Source of the DNA: Streptomyces sp. SAJ15
Lineage (GTDB): Bacteria; Actinomycetota; Actinomycetes; Streptomycetales; Streptomycetaceae
DNA length: 59,374 nt
Assembly: GCF_007595705.1 (NCBI RefSeq)
Contig: NZ_NISY01000022.1
Span: 1-59,374 of the forward strand
Direction of reading: 5' to 3'
Positions 34,679 to 42,858 of this stretch are shown here, piece after piece. Below the pieces are notes generated by a model. The model was not told the origin of the DNA, made no database searches, and saw nothing but the letters and a program-made list of their open reading frames with translations. Made by a program: the position numbers and the translations under genes. Every line of letters begins with the position of its first letter. The first letter of the stretch is position 1.

Positions 34679-35774
34679 CCACCGGCAGTTCGTAGGCGTC
34701 AGCGATCAGTTCGTACGAGCGCAGCCGGGCTTCCCGGCCGTGCCCCACCGCCGTGATCTTGATTTCGTCGACGCCGGTCCGCTTGATCAGGTCGTTGAGC
34801 TGCTCGCGGACCGCGTCCGGGGTCCCGAACTCGACGTTCGCCAGCCAGCCGTCCACGAAGTCCCGTTCGATGTCGCTGAAGACGTACGCCTCCGCCTCCT
34901 CGGGGGTGGGCACCAGGCCGGGCCGCCCGGTACGCAGCCGCAGCATGGACAGCGCGCCCGTCATCACCTGCCGCCGGGCCTCCCGCTCCTCCTCGGCGGC
35001 GAAGGCGGAGACGCCGATGGACGCGTACGGCCGGTCCAGCACGGCGGAGGGCCGGAAGCTCTCCCGGTACAGGTCGAGCGCGGGGATGGTGTTGGCCGAG
35101 GAGAAGTGGTGCGCGAAGGAGAACGGCAGCCCCAGCATCCCGGCGAGCCGGGCGCTGAACCCGCTGGAGCCCAGCAGCCACACCGACGGCCGGTCGGCGG
35201 ACTGCACGCCGCCGGGGACGGTGCCCTGCACGGGCCCGGGGACGGCGTGCACACGGGCGTAGCGGTGCCCGTCGGGGAAGTCGTCGTCCAGGAACCGCAC
35301 CAACTCCGAGAGCTGCTGTGGAAACTCGTCGGCACCCTCGCTGAGCCGGTCGGCCCGGCGCAGCGCCGCCGCGGTGGCGCCGTCGGTCCCCGGCGCCCGC
35401 CCCAGCCCCAGGTCCACCCGGCCCGGCGCCAGCGCCTCCAGCGTGCCGAACTGCTCGGCGATCACCAGCGGCGCGTGGTTGGGCAGCATCACCCCGCCGG
35501 AGCCGAGCCGGATCCGCTCGGTATGCGCGGCCAGGTGGGCGAGGATCACCGCCGGCGAGGAGCTGGCCACCCCCGGCATCGAGTGGTGCTCCGCGACCCA
35601 GAACCGGTGGAATCCCCGCCGCTCCGCCAGCCGCGCCAGGCTCACCGTCGTCCTGAGCGCCTGCGCGGCGGTCAGCCCACTCCCGACGGTCGCCAGATCG
35701 AGCACCGACAGCGGCACCGGCGCGGTCCCACGGGCCCGCCCTCGAATCGCCCCGTCCTGCTGCTGCTCGGCCAC
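34665..35774 (-). CDS. LLM-class (luciferase-like) flavin-dependent oxidoreductase
   Basis: This 369-aa TIM-barrel oxidoreductase of the luciferase-like group uses reduced FMN/F420. It shows LSVLDLATVGSG at the first strand, RFWVAEHHSMPG, the RIRLGSGGVMLPNHAPL strand-loop typical of MsnO8-type LLM proteins, and VDLGLGRAPGTDG. GTG 35774 is preceded by GAGAGGGG. It is a single gene, convergent with the membrane-anchored protein. Substrate unknown. Confidence 0.92.
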   Translation of the reverse strand: MAEQQQDGAIRGRARGTAPVPLSVLDLATVGSGLTAAQALRTTVSLARLAERRGFHRFWVAEHHSMPGVASSSPAVILAHLAAHTERIRLGSGGVMLPNHAPLVIAEQFGTLEALAPGRVDLGLGRAPGTDGATAAALRRADRLSEGADEFPQQLSELVRFLDDDFPDGHRYARVHAVPGPVQGTVPGGVQSADRPSVWLLGSSGFSARLAGMLGLPFSFAHHFSSANTIPALDLYRESFRPSAVLDRPYASIGVSAFAAEEEREARRQVMTGALSMLRLRTGRPGLVPTPEEAEAYVFSDIERDFVDGWLANVEFGTPDAVREQLNDLIKRTGVDEIKITAVGHGREARLRSYELIADAYELPVVTGA

Positions 35775-35957
35775 GATGGCCCGCCCCTCTCTACGCTCGG
35801 CGTCGCCGCCCGCGCGGCGTACGGTATCTGCCGTCAGCGCAACCGGAGCGAATCTCCGGTTATTCCCGTGCGCGGAGTGACCGCGCCCGAATGCGCCGCG
35901 CGGATCCGGGAAGGGATCGTGTGTCCGTCATCGTCAGGTGGCGGGAGAGGCGGCAGA

Positions 35958-36824
35958 GTGGCAGCGGTAGAGGAGCACGTCGAGTTCCGGAGCCTGGACG
36001 GCCTGCGCTTGCGCGGCACCATGACGCTGGTGGAGCGCCCTGCCGGTGGCGTCGTCCTCGTCCATGGCGGAGGGGTCACGAGAGAGGAAGGCGGCTTCTT
36101 CCGACGACTGGCCCGGGGCATCGCCGAACTGGCGTCCATGGGTGTGCTCCGTTTCGACCTCCGCGGGCACGGGGAGAGCGAGGGGCAGCAGGAGGACCTG
36201 ACCCTCGCGGCCGTCACGAACGACATCCGAGCGGCGGCCGACGAGATCGTCACCCGGACCGGGAAACCCGGGCAGGTGCACCTCGTCGGCGCCAGCTTCT
36301 CCGGCGGCGTCTCCGCCATGGCAGCCGGCGCCTACCCGGAGGTCGTACGCCGCTTGGTGCTGCTGAATCCGCTTCTCGACTACAAGCGGCGGTTCGTGAC
36401 GGAGAAGCCCTACTGGTCCGGCGATCGCCTCCAACACGAAGCGGCGCACGCCCTGCTCACCGACGGCTTTCTGCCGCACTCGCCGACATTCAAACTGGGC
36501 CGACCGCTGCTCAATGAGGTCTTCCACGTGGCGCCTGACGACTACCTGGGCAGGGTCCGGCAGCCCACACTGATCGTGCACGGCACGAAGGACACCTTCA
36601 TCCCGGTCGAAAGCTCGCGTTACCACCTCGAACGACTGGGCTCCCCCACGCGGCACCTCCTGGAGATCGACGGCGCGCAGCACGGGATCGCCATGCCCGA
36701 CGATCCGGCCTACGAGGAGCCGCAGACCCGGCGGTGGCAGACCGTCGTGGTGCACGCCGTCGCGGACTGGTTCACGAGTGGCGAGCCTCATCTGCCGTCC
36801 GACTCAGGCACTCACCGTTGTTGA
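35958..36824 (+). CDS. alpha/beta hydrolase
   Basis: This 288-aa soluble hydrolase has an oxyanion strand GVVLVHGGG (~31-39), a nucleophile elbow VGASFSGG (Ser113), an acid around PTLIVHGTKDTFIP, and a catalytic His in DGAQHG. The early DLRGHGES motif is typical of serine-esterase/aminopeptidase-like members. GTG 35958 follows a purine-rich GGGAGAGG. The protein is of usual length and the triad is complete, so it is likely active; the substrate is unknown. Confidence 0.9.
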   Translation: MAAVEEHVEFRSLDGLRLRGTMTLVERPAGGVVLVHGGGVTREEGGFFRRLARGIAELASMGVLRFDLRGHGESEGQQEDLTLAAVTNDIRAAADEIVTRTGKPGQVHLVGASFSGGVSAMAAGAYPEVVRRLVLLNPLLDYKRRFVTEKPYWSGDRLQHEAAHALLTDGFLPHSPTFKLGRPLLNEVFHVAPDDYLGRVRQPTLIVHGTKDTFIPVESSRYHLERLGSPTRHLLEIDGAQHGIAMPDDPAYEEPQTRRWQTVVVHAVADWFTSGEPHLPSDSGTHRC

Positions 36825-36876
36825 CGAACGCCCGGCTCGGCGAGGTCGGCACCGCGCTCCGGGTCGTCCCTTCGGG

Positions 36877-37290
36877 CTAGGAGGACCGGGCGGCCAGATA
36901 GCGGTGGATCCCGTCCCGGATGAACGGCGGGATCGTGAGGCTGTGGAGGTGCTCTGGGGCGAAGAACTGGAGCTTGACGCCCTCGGAGAGCGGGAGGGCG
37001 GTCTCGTCGCCGTCCCAGGAGGCGGAGAAGAAGGTGATGATCTGCCCGGAGCCGTACTGGTCGGGGGTCTCGAAGAGCTCGGTCAGGGAGTCGGCCGTGA
37101 GGCCGGCTTCTTCGTCGAGTTCGCGGACGATCGCGGTGGCAGGGTCCTCGCCGGGGTCGCAGCCGCCACCCAGGAGGCTCCAGTGGGCGGGCCAGGCGAT
37201 GACAGGAAGGTCGTCGCGGAGGTGGAGGAGGAGTTCGCCGCGACGGTTGGTGATGATCGCGACGGCTCCGCGGGCGGTCTCCTCGCTCAT
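36877..37290 (-). CDS. NUDIX hydrolase
   Basis: This 137-aa protein has a complete Nudix box at ~42-64 (GGCDPGEDPATAIVRELDEE, then AGL), giving the Mg-binding Glu cluster. It would hydrolyse a nucleoside diphosphate linked to another moiety, for example in pool sanitation. ATG 37290 overlaps the stop of the upstream CxxC-protein gene (ATGA), so the two are one operon. That operon has the GATTGCGC motifs upstream. Confidence 0.95.
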   Translation of the reverse strand: MSEETARGAVAIITNRRGELLLHLRDDLPVIAWPAHWSLLGGGCDPGEDPATAIVRELDEEAGLTADSLTELFETPDQYGSGQIITFFSASWDGDETALPLSEGVKLQFFAPEHLHSLTIPPFIRDGIHRYLAARSS

Positions 37291-37847
37291 CGGGACCGGC
37301 CCTCCTGCCGGGCGCGGTGTGCGGCGGCGAGTTCGGTGAACGGGTCACGGTGTGCGGGGAAGAGCGGAGCGCACTGCTCGCAGGCGTAGAGGGTGCGGCC
37401 CGCCCCGCTGCCGCCGTGGACGTCGGCGACGGCGACGGGCTCGGCGGTCAGCCGCTCGCAGCGCAGGCAGTACTTCACCGTTCCCATGGCGGTCAGCAGC
37501 GCGGCGTGCAGCCGGTCGGCGTCGGTGAGACAGCGGTCAGGGCCCGGGGGCACGCGCCAGTGCGGTCCGGGGCCGTACGTACGCTCCCGAGGCGGCACGG
37601 CGACGAACGCACCCTTGCTCAGCACCCGCTGGAGCGTCCAGTCCGCGGCGGCTCTCGGCCGCACGAGCCAGTACCAGACGGCCGTGAACGGGTCGTCGAT
37701 GACCGCGCCGCTGTTCTCGCCGAGCCGCGCCAGGACCAGTTCGCCGACCAGGGTGGGCACCTTGACGGCGTCCCACCACTCCCCTGCGGGGTACGGCTCG
37801 ATCTCCGGGTTTCTGGGCGGGGTCCACGGCGGGTTGGTCTGGGGCAT
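37287..37847 (-). CDS. protein with two CxxC motifs, unknown function
   Basis: This 186-aa protein has a C-terminal pair YCLRCERL and ACEQCAPL (~130-165) that form a probable zinc site. The N-terminal half is Trp/Pro-rich and acidic. GGAGGG precedes ATG 37847 (spacing ~8), preferred over upstream Met codons. It is co-transcribed with the NUDIX gene (4-bp overlap) and lies downstream of the DUF5753-type regulator gene. No function is assigned. Confidence 0.75.
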   Translation of the reverse strand: MPQTNPPWTPPRNPEIEPYPAGEWWDAVKVPTLVGELVLARLGENSGAVIDDPFTAVWYWLVRPRAAADWTLQRVLSKGAFVAVPPRERTYGPGPHWRVPPGPDRCLTDADRLHAALLTAMGTVKYCLRCERLTAEPVAVADVHGGSGAGRTLYACEQCAPLFPAHRDPFTELAAAHRARQEGRSR

Positions 37848-37901
37848 CGACGCGCCCTCCTTGATACCGATGTGGCACATGACCACGACCGTAGGGAAGG
37901 C

Positions 37902-37938
37902 GATTGCGCAAGCGGGCATCGATTGCACGCGATTGCGC
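37902..37938. promoter_or_regulatory. three direct GATTGC(G/A)C motifs, candidate operator
   Basis: GATTGCGC at 37902 and 37931 and GATTGCAC at 37921 lie 55-92 bp upstream of the CxxC-protein start. The same core appears as a perfect palindrome at 39654-39667, upstream of the neighbouring DUF6879/XRE operon. This suggests one regulator, plausibly the XRE protein encoded between them. Confidence 0.5.
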
Positions 37939-37966
37939 GAGTGGCGTCGCCGGTTGCGGGGATCGT

Positions 37967-38815
37967 CTACGCGACGTCCAACGATGCCCGCGCACGACCG
38001 ATCAAACGGCGCGCTGGCGGTCCATGCTCAGCGGACTCGGCCAGCCAGTCCCAGGCCCGCTCGTAAAGCTGGATGTCCTCGTCGCCGGTCAGCCAGAGCT
38101 CCTCGCTGATCGTCTCGACGATCACCAACCGCCGGTCGTAGATCCAGAAAGCGTGCGGGGCCGTACGGCGAAGCTGCGCCCCGAAGGGCACGATGCCAAG
38201 CTCGATGCGGCGCTGACCAACGAGGTTGTACAACCTGTCGAGCTGCTCAGCCATCACGTCCACCGGACAGGCGCGGTGGTACAGGGCGGCCTCACAGACG
38301 AGGAACCGGAATGTCTTCTCCGGGTCGTACAGTGCCTCCTGCCGGCGCATCCGGGCCTCGACAGCAGCCTCCGTGGTCGGCGGAATACCGCGGAACTCCG
38401 CGTTGGCGTCGAAGATGACGCGTGCGTACTCCGGAGTCTGGAACAGCCCGGGGATCCGCGAGACCTCCAGGCCGCGAATCATCTGCGTGGCCGCGGTCTG
38501 GCGTACGGCGATCTCCTGACGCCCGCGATGCCCACCGGCCAACTGGCGCCGCCAGGACCGGTGCCGCTGCTTCATGTCCAGGGCGGCGAGCAAACCGTGC
38601 AACTCGTCCTCGACGTCTGGGCGACCGATCGCGCGAGCCCATGCGGTGAGATCCTCGCGAGTCGGGGTCTGTTTGCCGTTCTGAAGTCGGGAGACCTTCG
38701 AGGGCTGCCATCCGACGTCGGCAGCTATGTCCTTGCCCTCCAGACCGGCCTCGGCGCGCAGTTCGCGCAGCCGCGCACCGAGAGCCTCTCTGGCGATCTG
38801 GAAGTCCGTCGTCAC
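37967..38815 (-). CDS. XRE-family regulator with DUF5753 domain
   Basis: This 282-aa regulator has an N-terminal Cro/C1 helix-turn-helix (~8-65: LGARLRELRAEAGLEGKDIAADVGWQPSKVSRLQNGK). A large DUF5753 ligand or partner domain follows (~95-270: RGLEVSRIPGLFQTPEYARVIF to DEDIQLYERAWDWLAESA). These are abundant in Streptomyces next to small DUF397-like or DUF6879 partners and are thought to form regulator-partner modules. GTG 38815 overlaps the DUF6879 stop (GTGA). Likely ligand-controlled; the ligand is unknown. Confidence 0.92.
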   Translation of the reverse strand: MTTDFQIAREALGARLRELRAEAGLEGKDIAADVGWQPSKVSRLQNGKQTPTREDLTAWARAIGRPDVEDELHGLLAALDMKQRHRSWRRQLAGGHRGRQEIAVRQTAATQMIRGLEVSRIPGLFQTPEYARVIFDANAEFRGIPPTTEAAVEARMRRQEALYDPEKTFRFLVCEAALYHRACPVDVMAEQLDRLYNLVGQRRIELGIVPFGAQLRRTAPHAFWIYDRRLVIVETISEELWLTGDEDIQLYERAWDWLAESAEHGPPARRLIGRARASLDVA

Positions 38816-39552
38816 ATGGTGGAACGTACCCGCTCGGCGAACTCCTCCGTAGGCACGGCGTGATGCCAGGCGGCGTCACGGGCCTGGCAAGCCGCGAGGA
38901 CCTCCGCCGGGTCTTCGGTGACGTACACACCCAGTGTGGTGTCCTGGTCGTCGAACGCGAAGCGGGCCAGGATCTTCGAGTCGAAGAGCCAGAAGTCACA
39001 GTCCGGCAACCGGATTCGCTCGGCCTCGGCACGAGGCAGATTGCGGATGTCCTCACCGGCGCCGATGTTGCCGGGGGCACTGGCGAGGAGAAACCTCTGC
39101 CCCTCAGTCAGCGGGTCGTCCACCAGACGTACCCGCTCGAAACGCTTGCCCTGCGCGCTCTGGAATCGCACGTTCTCGCGCCAGGCGTTGTCCGGATCGT
39201 GCGCGATGTCGTCACCGTCGAGGAACCGCTGCCACTTGGGGCCGTTGCGATCCGAGGCGTAGCCGCGGCGGGTCTCCAGCCGCCACGCGGTGTGCCGGAA
39301 CTCACGGAAGAGGTGGGAGATCGAGGAGAAAGGCTGAAGCTCAGGAGCCTCGCTCCTGGGCGCGTATCGGGCCAGCAGACTGCGTGGGACTCGCACGAAG
39401 GTCTCGGACGGCTTGACGTCACGCAACCGTGCGAGATGCTCTGGGTCGGTCTCCCTCTCGCCCTGGACGAGGATGTCGTCCGTGCCATCGACCTCGTACA
39501 GGGTCGGGCAGTCGCCGTCTTCGCTGGTGGTACCGAGGAACCTGAGCGCCAT
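38812..39552 (-). CDS. DUF6879-family protein, partner of the XRE regulator
   Basis: This 246-aa protein appears to have two parts. The N-terminal ~80 residues (MALRFLGTTSEDGDCPTLYE to VPRSLLARYAP) resemble small stand-alone Streptomyces proteins. Residues ~90-240 (FREFRHTAWRLETRRGYASD to CDFWLFDSKILARF) match the DUF6879 type that often sits beside DUF5753 regulators. GGAGGG precedes ATG 39552. The operon with the XRE gene (4-bp overlap) suggests a protein pair, perhaps toxin-antitoxin-like or a signalling partner; that is inference. Confidence 0.82.
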   Translation of the reverse strand: MALRFLGTTSEDGDCPTLYEVDGTDDILVQGERETDPEHLARLRDVKPSETFVRVPRSLLARYAPRSEAPELQPFSSISHLFREFRHTAWRLETRRGYASDRNGPKWQRFLDGDDIAHDPDNAWRENVRFQSAQGKRFERVRLVDDPLTEGQRFLLASAPGNIGAGEDIRNLPRAEAERIRLPDCDFWLFDSKILARFAFDDQDTTLGVYVTEDPAEVLAACQARDAAWHHAVPTEEFAERVRSTM

Positions 39553-39616
39553 GCATCCCTCCAGGCCAGTTGGTTGGAGATCAAGGATGCCGCTCGGTCG
39601 ACGCCGCCGGGTTCCG

Positions 39617-39667
39617 GATTGCGGCGGATTGCTCGTAACCGCGGCCGAGCTCCGATTGCGCGCAATC
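39617..39667. promoter_or_regulatory. GATTGC motifs including perfect palindrome GATTGCGCGCAATC
   Basis: Two GGATTGC copies (39617 and 39627) and the exact 14-bp palindrome at 39654-39667 lie 65-115 bp upstream of the DUF6879/XRE operon start. They repeat the core found at 37902-37938. Autoregulation by the XRE protein is the simplest reading. Confidence 0.55.
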
Positions 39668-39833
39668 AAGAACAGGCTGGGCTCGAACTTCTCGCCGGGG
39701 GGCCTGCGTCCCGGTGACCTCTCGGATCGGGTGCATCCTGGCCTTCGTTCCACACAGCCCTTGGAACGGTACTCGCGCTCGCCATCACCCGCCCGGATCT
39801 GAATGGTGTGGCACGTGTGGTGAACTGCGGCGC

Positions 39834-40376
39834 ATGGATGCCCCGGTGATGTATCTCTTCGGCTGTGCCGCGCCTCCCGTGCACTACATCGACCACGCGA
39901 TCCGAGGAGCCCAAGCGGACGGGTGGGAGGTGTGCCTCGGGTTGACGCCGACCGCCGAAGCGTGGCTGGGGGGCCGGCTGCCGGAGCTGGCTGAACTCAC
40001 CGGGCGGCCGGTGCGAAGCTCCTACCGGCAACCCGGCCAGCCCGATGTGTGGCCGCCGGCGTCTGTCGTGGTGGTGGCGCCGGCCACGATGAACACGATC
40101 AATCAGTGGGCCCTGGGAATCACGGGCACCTGGGTGGTGGGAGTCGTCGCGGAGGCCATCGGGAAGGCCATCCCCCTGGTCGCCATGCCGTGCGTCAACG
40201 AGGCGTACGCCCAGCATCCCCAGTTCGAACAGAGCCTCGCGACGCTCCGCGGTGCCCGCGTGCGAGTCCTCTATGGGCCGGGCGGGTTCGTGCCGAACAA
40301 GCCGGGGCAAGGACGGCCTGAGGCGTATCCGTGGCATCTCGCGCTCGCGGCCGCGCGGGAATCGCTGGCTACGTGA
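39834..40376 (+). CDS. flavoprotein of the HFCD/phosphopantothenoylcysteine-decarboxylase-like family
   Basis: This 180-aa protein shows the Rossmann-like start VMYLFGCAAPPVHYIDHAI, then a VVVVAPATMNTINQWALGI loop and the substrate-side VAMPCVNEAYAQHPQFE. The APATxNT and late PxxN motifs resemble FMN-dependent cysteine decarboxylases. The active-site His expected near the N-terminus may be His17 or is replaced. It is a single gene divergent from the DUF6879/XRE operon. The reaction is not predictable. Confidence 0.8.
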   Translation: MDAPVMYLFGCAAPPVHYIDHAIRGAQADGWEVCLGLTPTAEAWLGGRLPELAELTGRPVRSSYRQPGQPDVWPPASVVVVAPATMNTINQWALGITGTWVVGVVAEAIGKAIPLVAMPCVNEAYAQHPQFEQSLATLRGARVRVLYGPGGFVPNKPGQGRPEAYPWHLALAAARESLAT

Positions 40377-40509
40377 AGGGGCCAGCGGGTCTCCTCCCCC
40401 GTACCGACGATCACCGCATCGCGGAATCCCGCGTCCCGGTCGACCGCGTCCCGGCGGTCCGCGACATCTCCTCAAAGAACCTGGAAGAGAACCAAACCCG
40501 TCCCCACCC

Positions 40510-40544
40510 CACCCCCTTGTCACTCCATCGAGTGATGGGGTGGC
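40510..40544 (+). terminator. hairpin after the flavoprotein gene
   Basis: TCACTC-CATC-GAGTGA forms a 6-bp stem flanked by CACCCC and GGGGTG, which may extend it with mismatches. It lies ~135 bp after the flavoprotein stop in the 299-bp gap before the next gene. The rest of the gap shows nothing clear. Confidence 0.4.
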
Positions 40545-40675
40545 AGGTGCGATCGACTGCGGAGTACGGTCGCGCCAACAAGCGCATGAATGACCCCAGA
40601 AAAGACTTCGGCCCCCGGCGGGGACGGCCATCCCCATTGCCGAGGGCCTGATCAACAGGAAGAAGCAGCTTCCCG

Positions 40676-41638
40676 ATGACTTCATCGCATCCTAGCGCGG
40701 GCCCCGCCGCGCGCGCCGCCCGTTCGGACTCCCTTCCGGCCCCCGATTCGGCCGCCTTCCCGACCGCCGGAGTGGTCCACGTCCGGCATCGCCACGACAG
40801 CCACTTCACCGTCGTCGGCAACCACCTCGCGCAGCATCCCCGGCTCTCCGCCGTCGCGATCGGTGTCGGTGTGTACATCCAGTCGCTGCCCGACGGCGCC
40901 CGCGTCGGGATCAAGGAGCTGACCGGCAGGTTCCGCGAGGGGGAGATGACCTTGGCGCGGGCGTTACGGGAGTTGGAGGCCGCCGGGTATCTGGAGCGGC
41001 GGCGGGAACGGGTGGGGGGCGGGCGGGTGGTGACCCGTACGACCTTCTTCGAGCGGCCCGGGGCGGCGGGGCCGGTGGCCGACCAGCGGGGCGCCGCCCC
41101 ACGGGCGGTCGCCGGGGCGGCGGCGGTCCGCCGGGGGCGAACGACGGAGGCGCCGCGCCGCGTGGATCTCGGCAAGGCGGTCGTGCGGGCCACCGCCGTC
41201 GTGCCCGTCGCCCCCGTCCCCTCCGGGCCGTTGGCTCACGATGCCGCGCGGCTGTTGGCCGGGCTGCGCCTTCTGGAGCCCCGGCTGGTGCTGTCGGGGC
41301 GGGACGTACGGGAGTTGGTGCCCGCCGTGTGTCGGTGGTTGGAGCGCGGGGTCGGCGGCGATCAGGTGACGCGCACGCTCACCGGGACGCTGCCGGCAGG
41401 CGCCATCCGTCGGCCCGCGCGGCTGCTCGCGCACCGGCTGGCCGAGTGGCTGCCACCGGTCGTTCCCGAGCTATTTGAGCAACGCGCGGCGCGCCCCGAC
41501 CCGTTCCAGACCTGCGACGGGTGCGAACGGGCCTTTCGCGCACCGGCGCCCGGGCTGTGTCGGGACTGTCGAGCACCCGACCGCGCGGGCCCGTGTTCAC
41601 CTCTCTTCGACCTTCCCCACCCGTCGACCGCTCAGTAG
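40676..41638 (+). CDS. winged-helix DNA-binding protein with C-terminal Cys cluster
   Basis: This 320-aa regulator-like protein has a disordered start, then an HTH/winged-helix region (~45-120: NHLAQHPRLSAVAIGVGVYIQ, then RFREGEMTLARALRELEAAGYLERR). A helical C-terminal half follows, and a final CDGCERAF...LCRDCR zinc-ribbon-like cluster (~277-298). Similar actinobacterial proteins occur in families with divergent Pro/Arg-rich linkers. Codon 40964-40966 is TTA, so translation should depend on bldA. No operon partner is seen. Confidence 0.75.
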   Translation: MTSSHPSAGPAARAARSDSLPAPDSAAFPTAGVVHVRHRHDSHFTVVGNHLAQHPRLSAVAIGVGVYIQSLPDGARVGIKELTGRFREGEMTLARALRELEAAGYLERRRERVGGGRVVTRTTFFERPGAAGPVADQRGAAPRAVAGAAAVRRGRTTEAPRRVDLGKAVVRATAVVPVAPVPSGPLAHDAARLLAGLRLLEPRLVLSGRDVRELVPAVCRWLERGVGGDQVTRTLTGTLPAGAIRRPARLLAHRLAEWLPPVVPELFEQRAARPDPFQTCDGCERAFRAPAPGLCRDCRAPDRAGPCSPLFDLPHPSTAQ

Positions 41639-41662
41639 CATGATCCGCCGTAATCGATCATG
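41639..41662. promoter_or_regulatory. inverted repeat CATGATC-N10-GATCATG
   Basis: Seven-bp arms (41639-41645 and 41656-41662) separated by 10 bp lie 40 bp upstream of the small secreted protein start. The spacing of about two helical turns between arm centres is typical of operators. A weak -10 (TAATCG) is embedded. Confidence 0.4.
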
Positions 41663-41702
41663 GGATGCGGTACCGCGTCCCGCACGAAACGGGGATCGTC
41701 AC

Positions 41703-41933
41703 GTGAAGAAGCTCCTGAGCGCCGCCGCGGTCGCGGTGGCCGTCACCGTCGCGGCCGTACCGGCCGCGGAGGCCGCCGGTTCCGTCAAGCTCGTCGCCGG
41801 CCCCTTCAAGACCAAGGCGAAGTGCGACGTCTACCGGAAGGGCCACTACCGCGGCCCGGACTACAAGTGCCTGTACTACAAGGCCACCCCGGACGGGGAG
41901 TTGAAGAAGGGCTGGTACATCCGCGAGTACTGA
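41703..41933 (+). CDS. small secreted protein of unknown function
   Basis: This 76-aa protein begins at GTG 41703. A signal peptide occupies ~1-26 (Lys-Lys n-region, Ala/Val-rich core, cleavage near AAEAA). The mature ~50 residues are Lys/Tyr-rich with two cysteines (KCDVYRKG and KCLYYK) that could pair. The form matches small exported peptides of Streptomyces. Function unknown. It has its own promoter region with an inverted repeat. Confidence 0.75.
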   Translation: MKKLLSAAAVAVAVTVAAVPAAEAAGSVKLVAGPFKTKAKCDVYRKGHYRGPDYKCLYYKATPDGELKKGWYIREY

Positions 41934-42061
41934 CGGGCCGGGAGGGGGCAGGGGGCCGACGGACCCCTTCGTGGGCCCCCAGCTCCCTGTTCCGGCCTGT
42001 CGAGCTCCCCGTTCCGGGCCGTCGAGCTCCCCGTTCCGGCCCGCGCCGGCCGGCCCGCGCG

Positions 42062-42805
42062 CTACGCGGACAGCGCGCCCAGGGCCGGGCCGGTCACCGA
42101 GCGGCCCAGCAGGCGCAGGCCCTCCCAGACCGTGACCTGGTTGGCGGTCAGTACGGGCTTGCCGACCGCGGCCTCCAGCTCGGGGAGCCAGGCCGCGGTG
42201 TGCAGCGCCGTGTCGGGGATGAGCACCGCCTCCGCGTCGGGATGGTCGCCCGCGCGGGCCAGCGCCAGGACGTCCTCGCGCCCCCAGGTGGCGACCTCGG
42301 CCGCCGTGACGACGCCGCTGCCCCGCATCGCGACCACCTCCGCCCCCGCCGCCTCCAGGAACGACGTGAAGTGCGCGGCCACGTCCTCCGGATACGTCGC
42401 GGCGACCGCCACCCGCGCCACGCGGAGCGCGCGGACCGCGTGTACGAAGGCGAAGGAGGTGCTGGAGGCGGGCAGGCGCGATGCCTCCGCCAGCGCGCGG
42501 ACCTGGGCGTGCGCCCCGTCCCAGCCGAAGACGAAGCTGCCGCTGGTGCAGGCCCAGACCACCGCCCGCGCGCCCCGCCGCTTGAGCCCCGCCACCCCCG
42601 CGGCCAGCCGCTCCGCCGAGCCCATCTCCAGGAGCGCGTCCACCCGGTGCGCGTCCTCGCCGATGTCGGTGTGGACGACCGGGAGCCGGGCGGCGCAGCC
42701 CAGCAGCGCCTCCAGCCGCGGGTAGTCGTCCTCCGCGGAGTGGCCCGGGTAGAGGAAGCCGACCGCCGGCGGCCAGGTGTGGTTCCGGGCGCCTCCTGGT
42801 GTCAT
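42062..42805 (-). CDS. maleate isomerase/Asp-Glu racemase family protein lacking the second catalytic Cys
   Basis: This 247-aa protein has the N-terminal domain with a catalytic Cys in VWACTSGSFVFG and a C-terminal domain ending VLTANQVTVWEGLRLLG, as in cis-trans isomerases, racemases and arylmalonate decarboxylases. At the second catalytic position, where isomerases read ISCTNL, this protein has IPDTAL, so it cannot use the two-Cys mechanism. EutA-like members of ectoine-utilisation clusters belong to this superfamily. ATG 42805 is used. It is co-directional with the second paralog 53 bp upstream. Reaction unknown. Confidence 0.85.
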   Translation of the reverse strand: MTPGGARNHTWPPAVGFLYPGHSAEDDYPRLEALLGCAARLPVVHTDIGEDAHRVDALLEMGSAERLAAGVAGLKRRGARAVVWACTSGSFVFGWDGAHAQVRALAEASRLPASSTSFAFVHAVRALRVARVAVAATYPEDVAAHFTSFLEAAGAEVVAMRGSGVVTAAEVATWGREDVLALARAGDHPDAEAVLIPDTALHTAAWLPELEAAVGKPVLTANQVTVWEGLRLLGRSVTGPALGALSA

Positions 42806-42858
42806 GCCCTGACTCGCCTCTCTTGTCGCACCCGACGCCCGGTGGCGGGCGCGAGATG

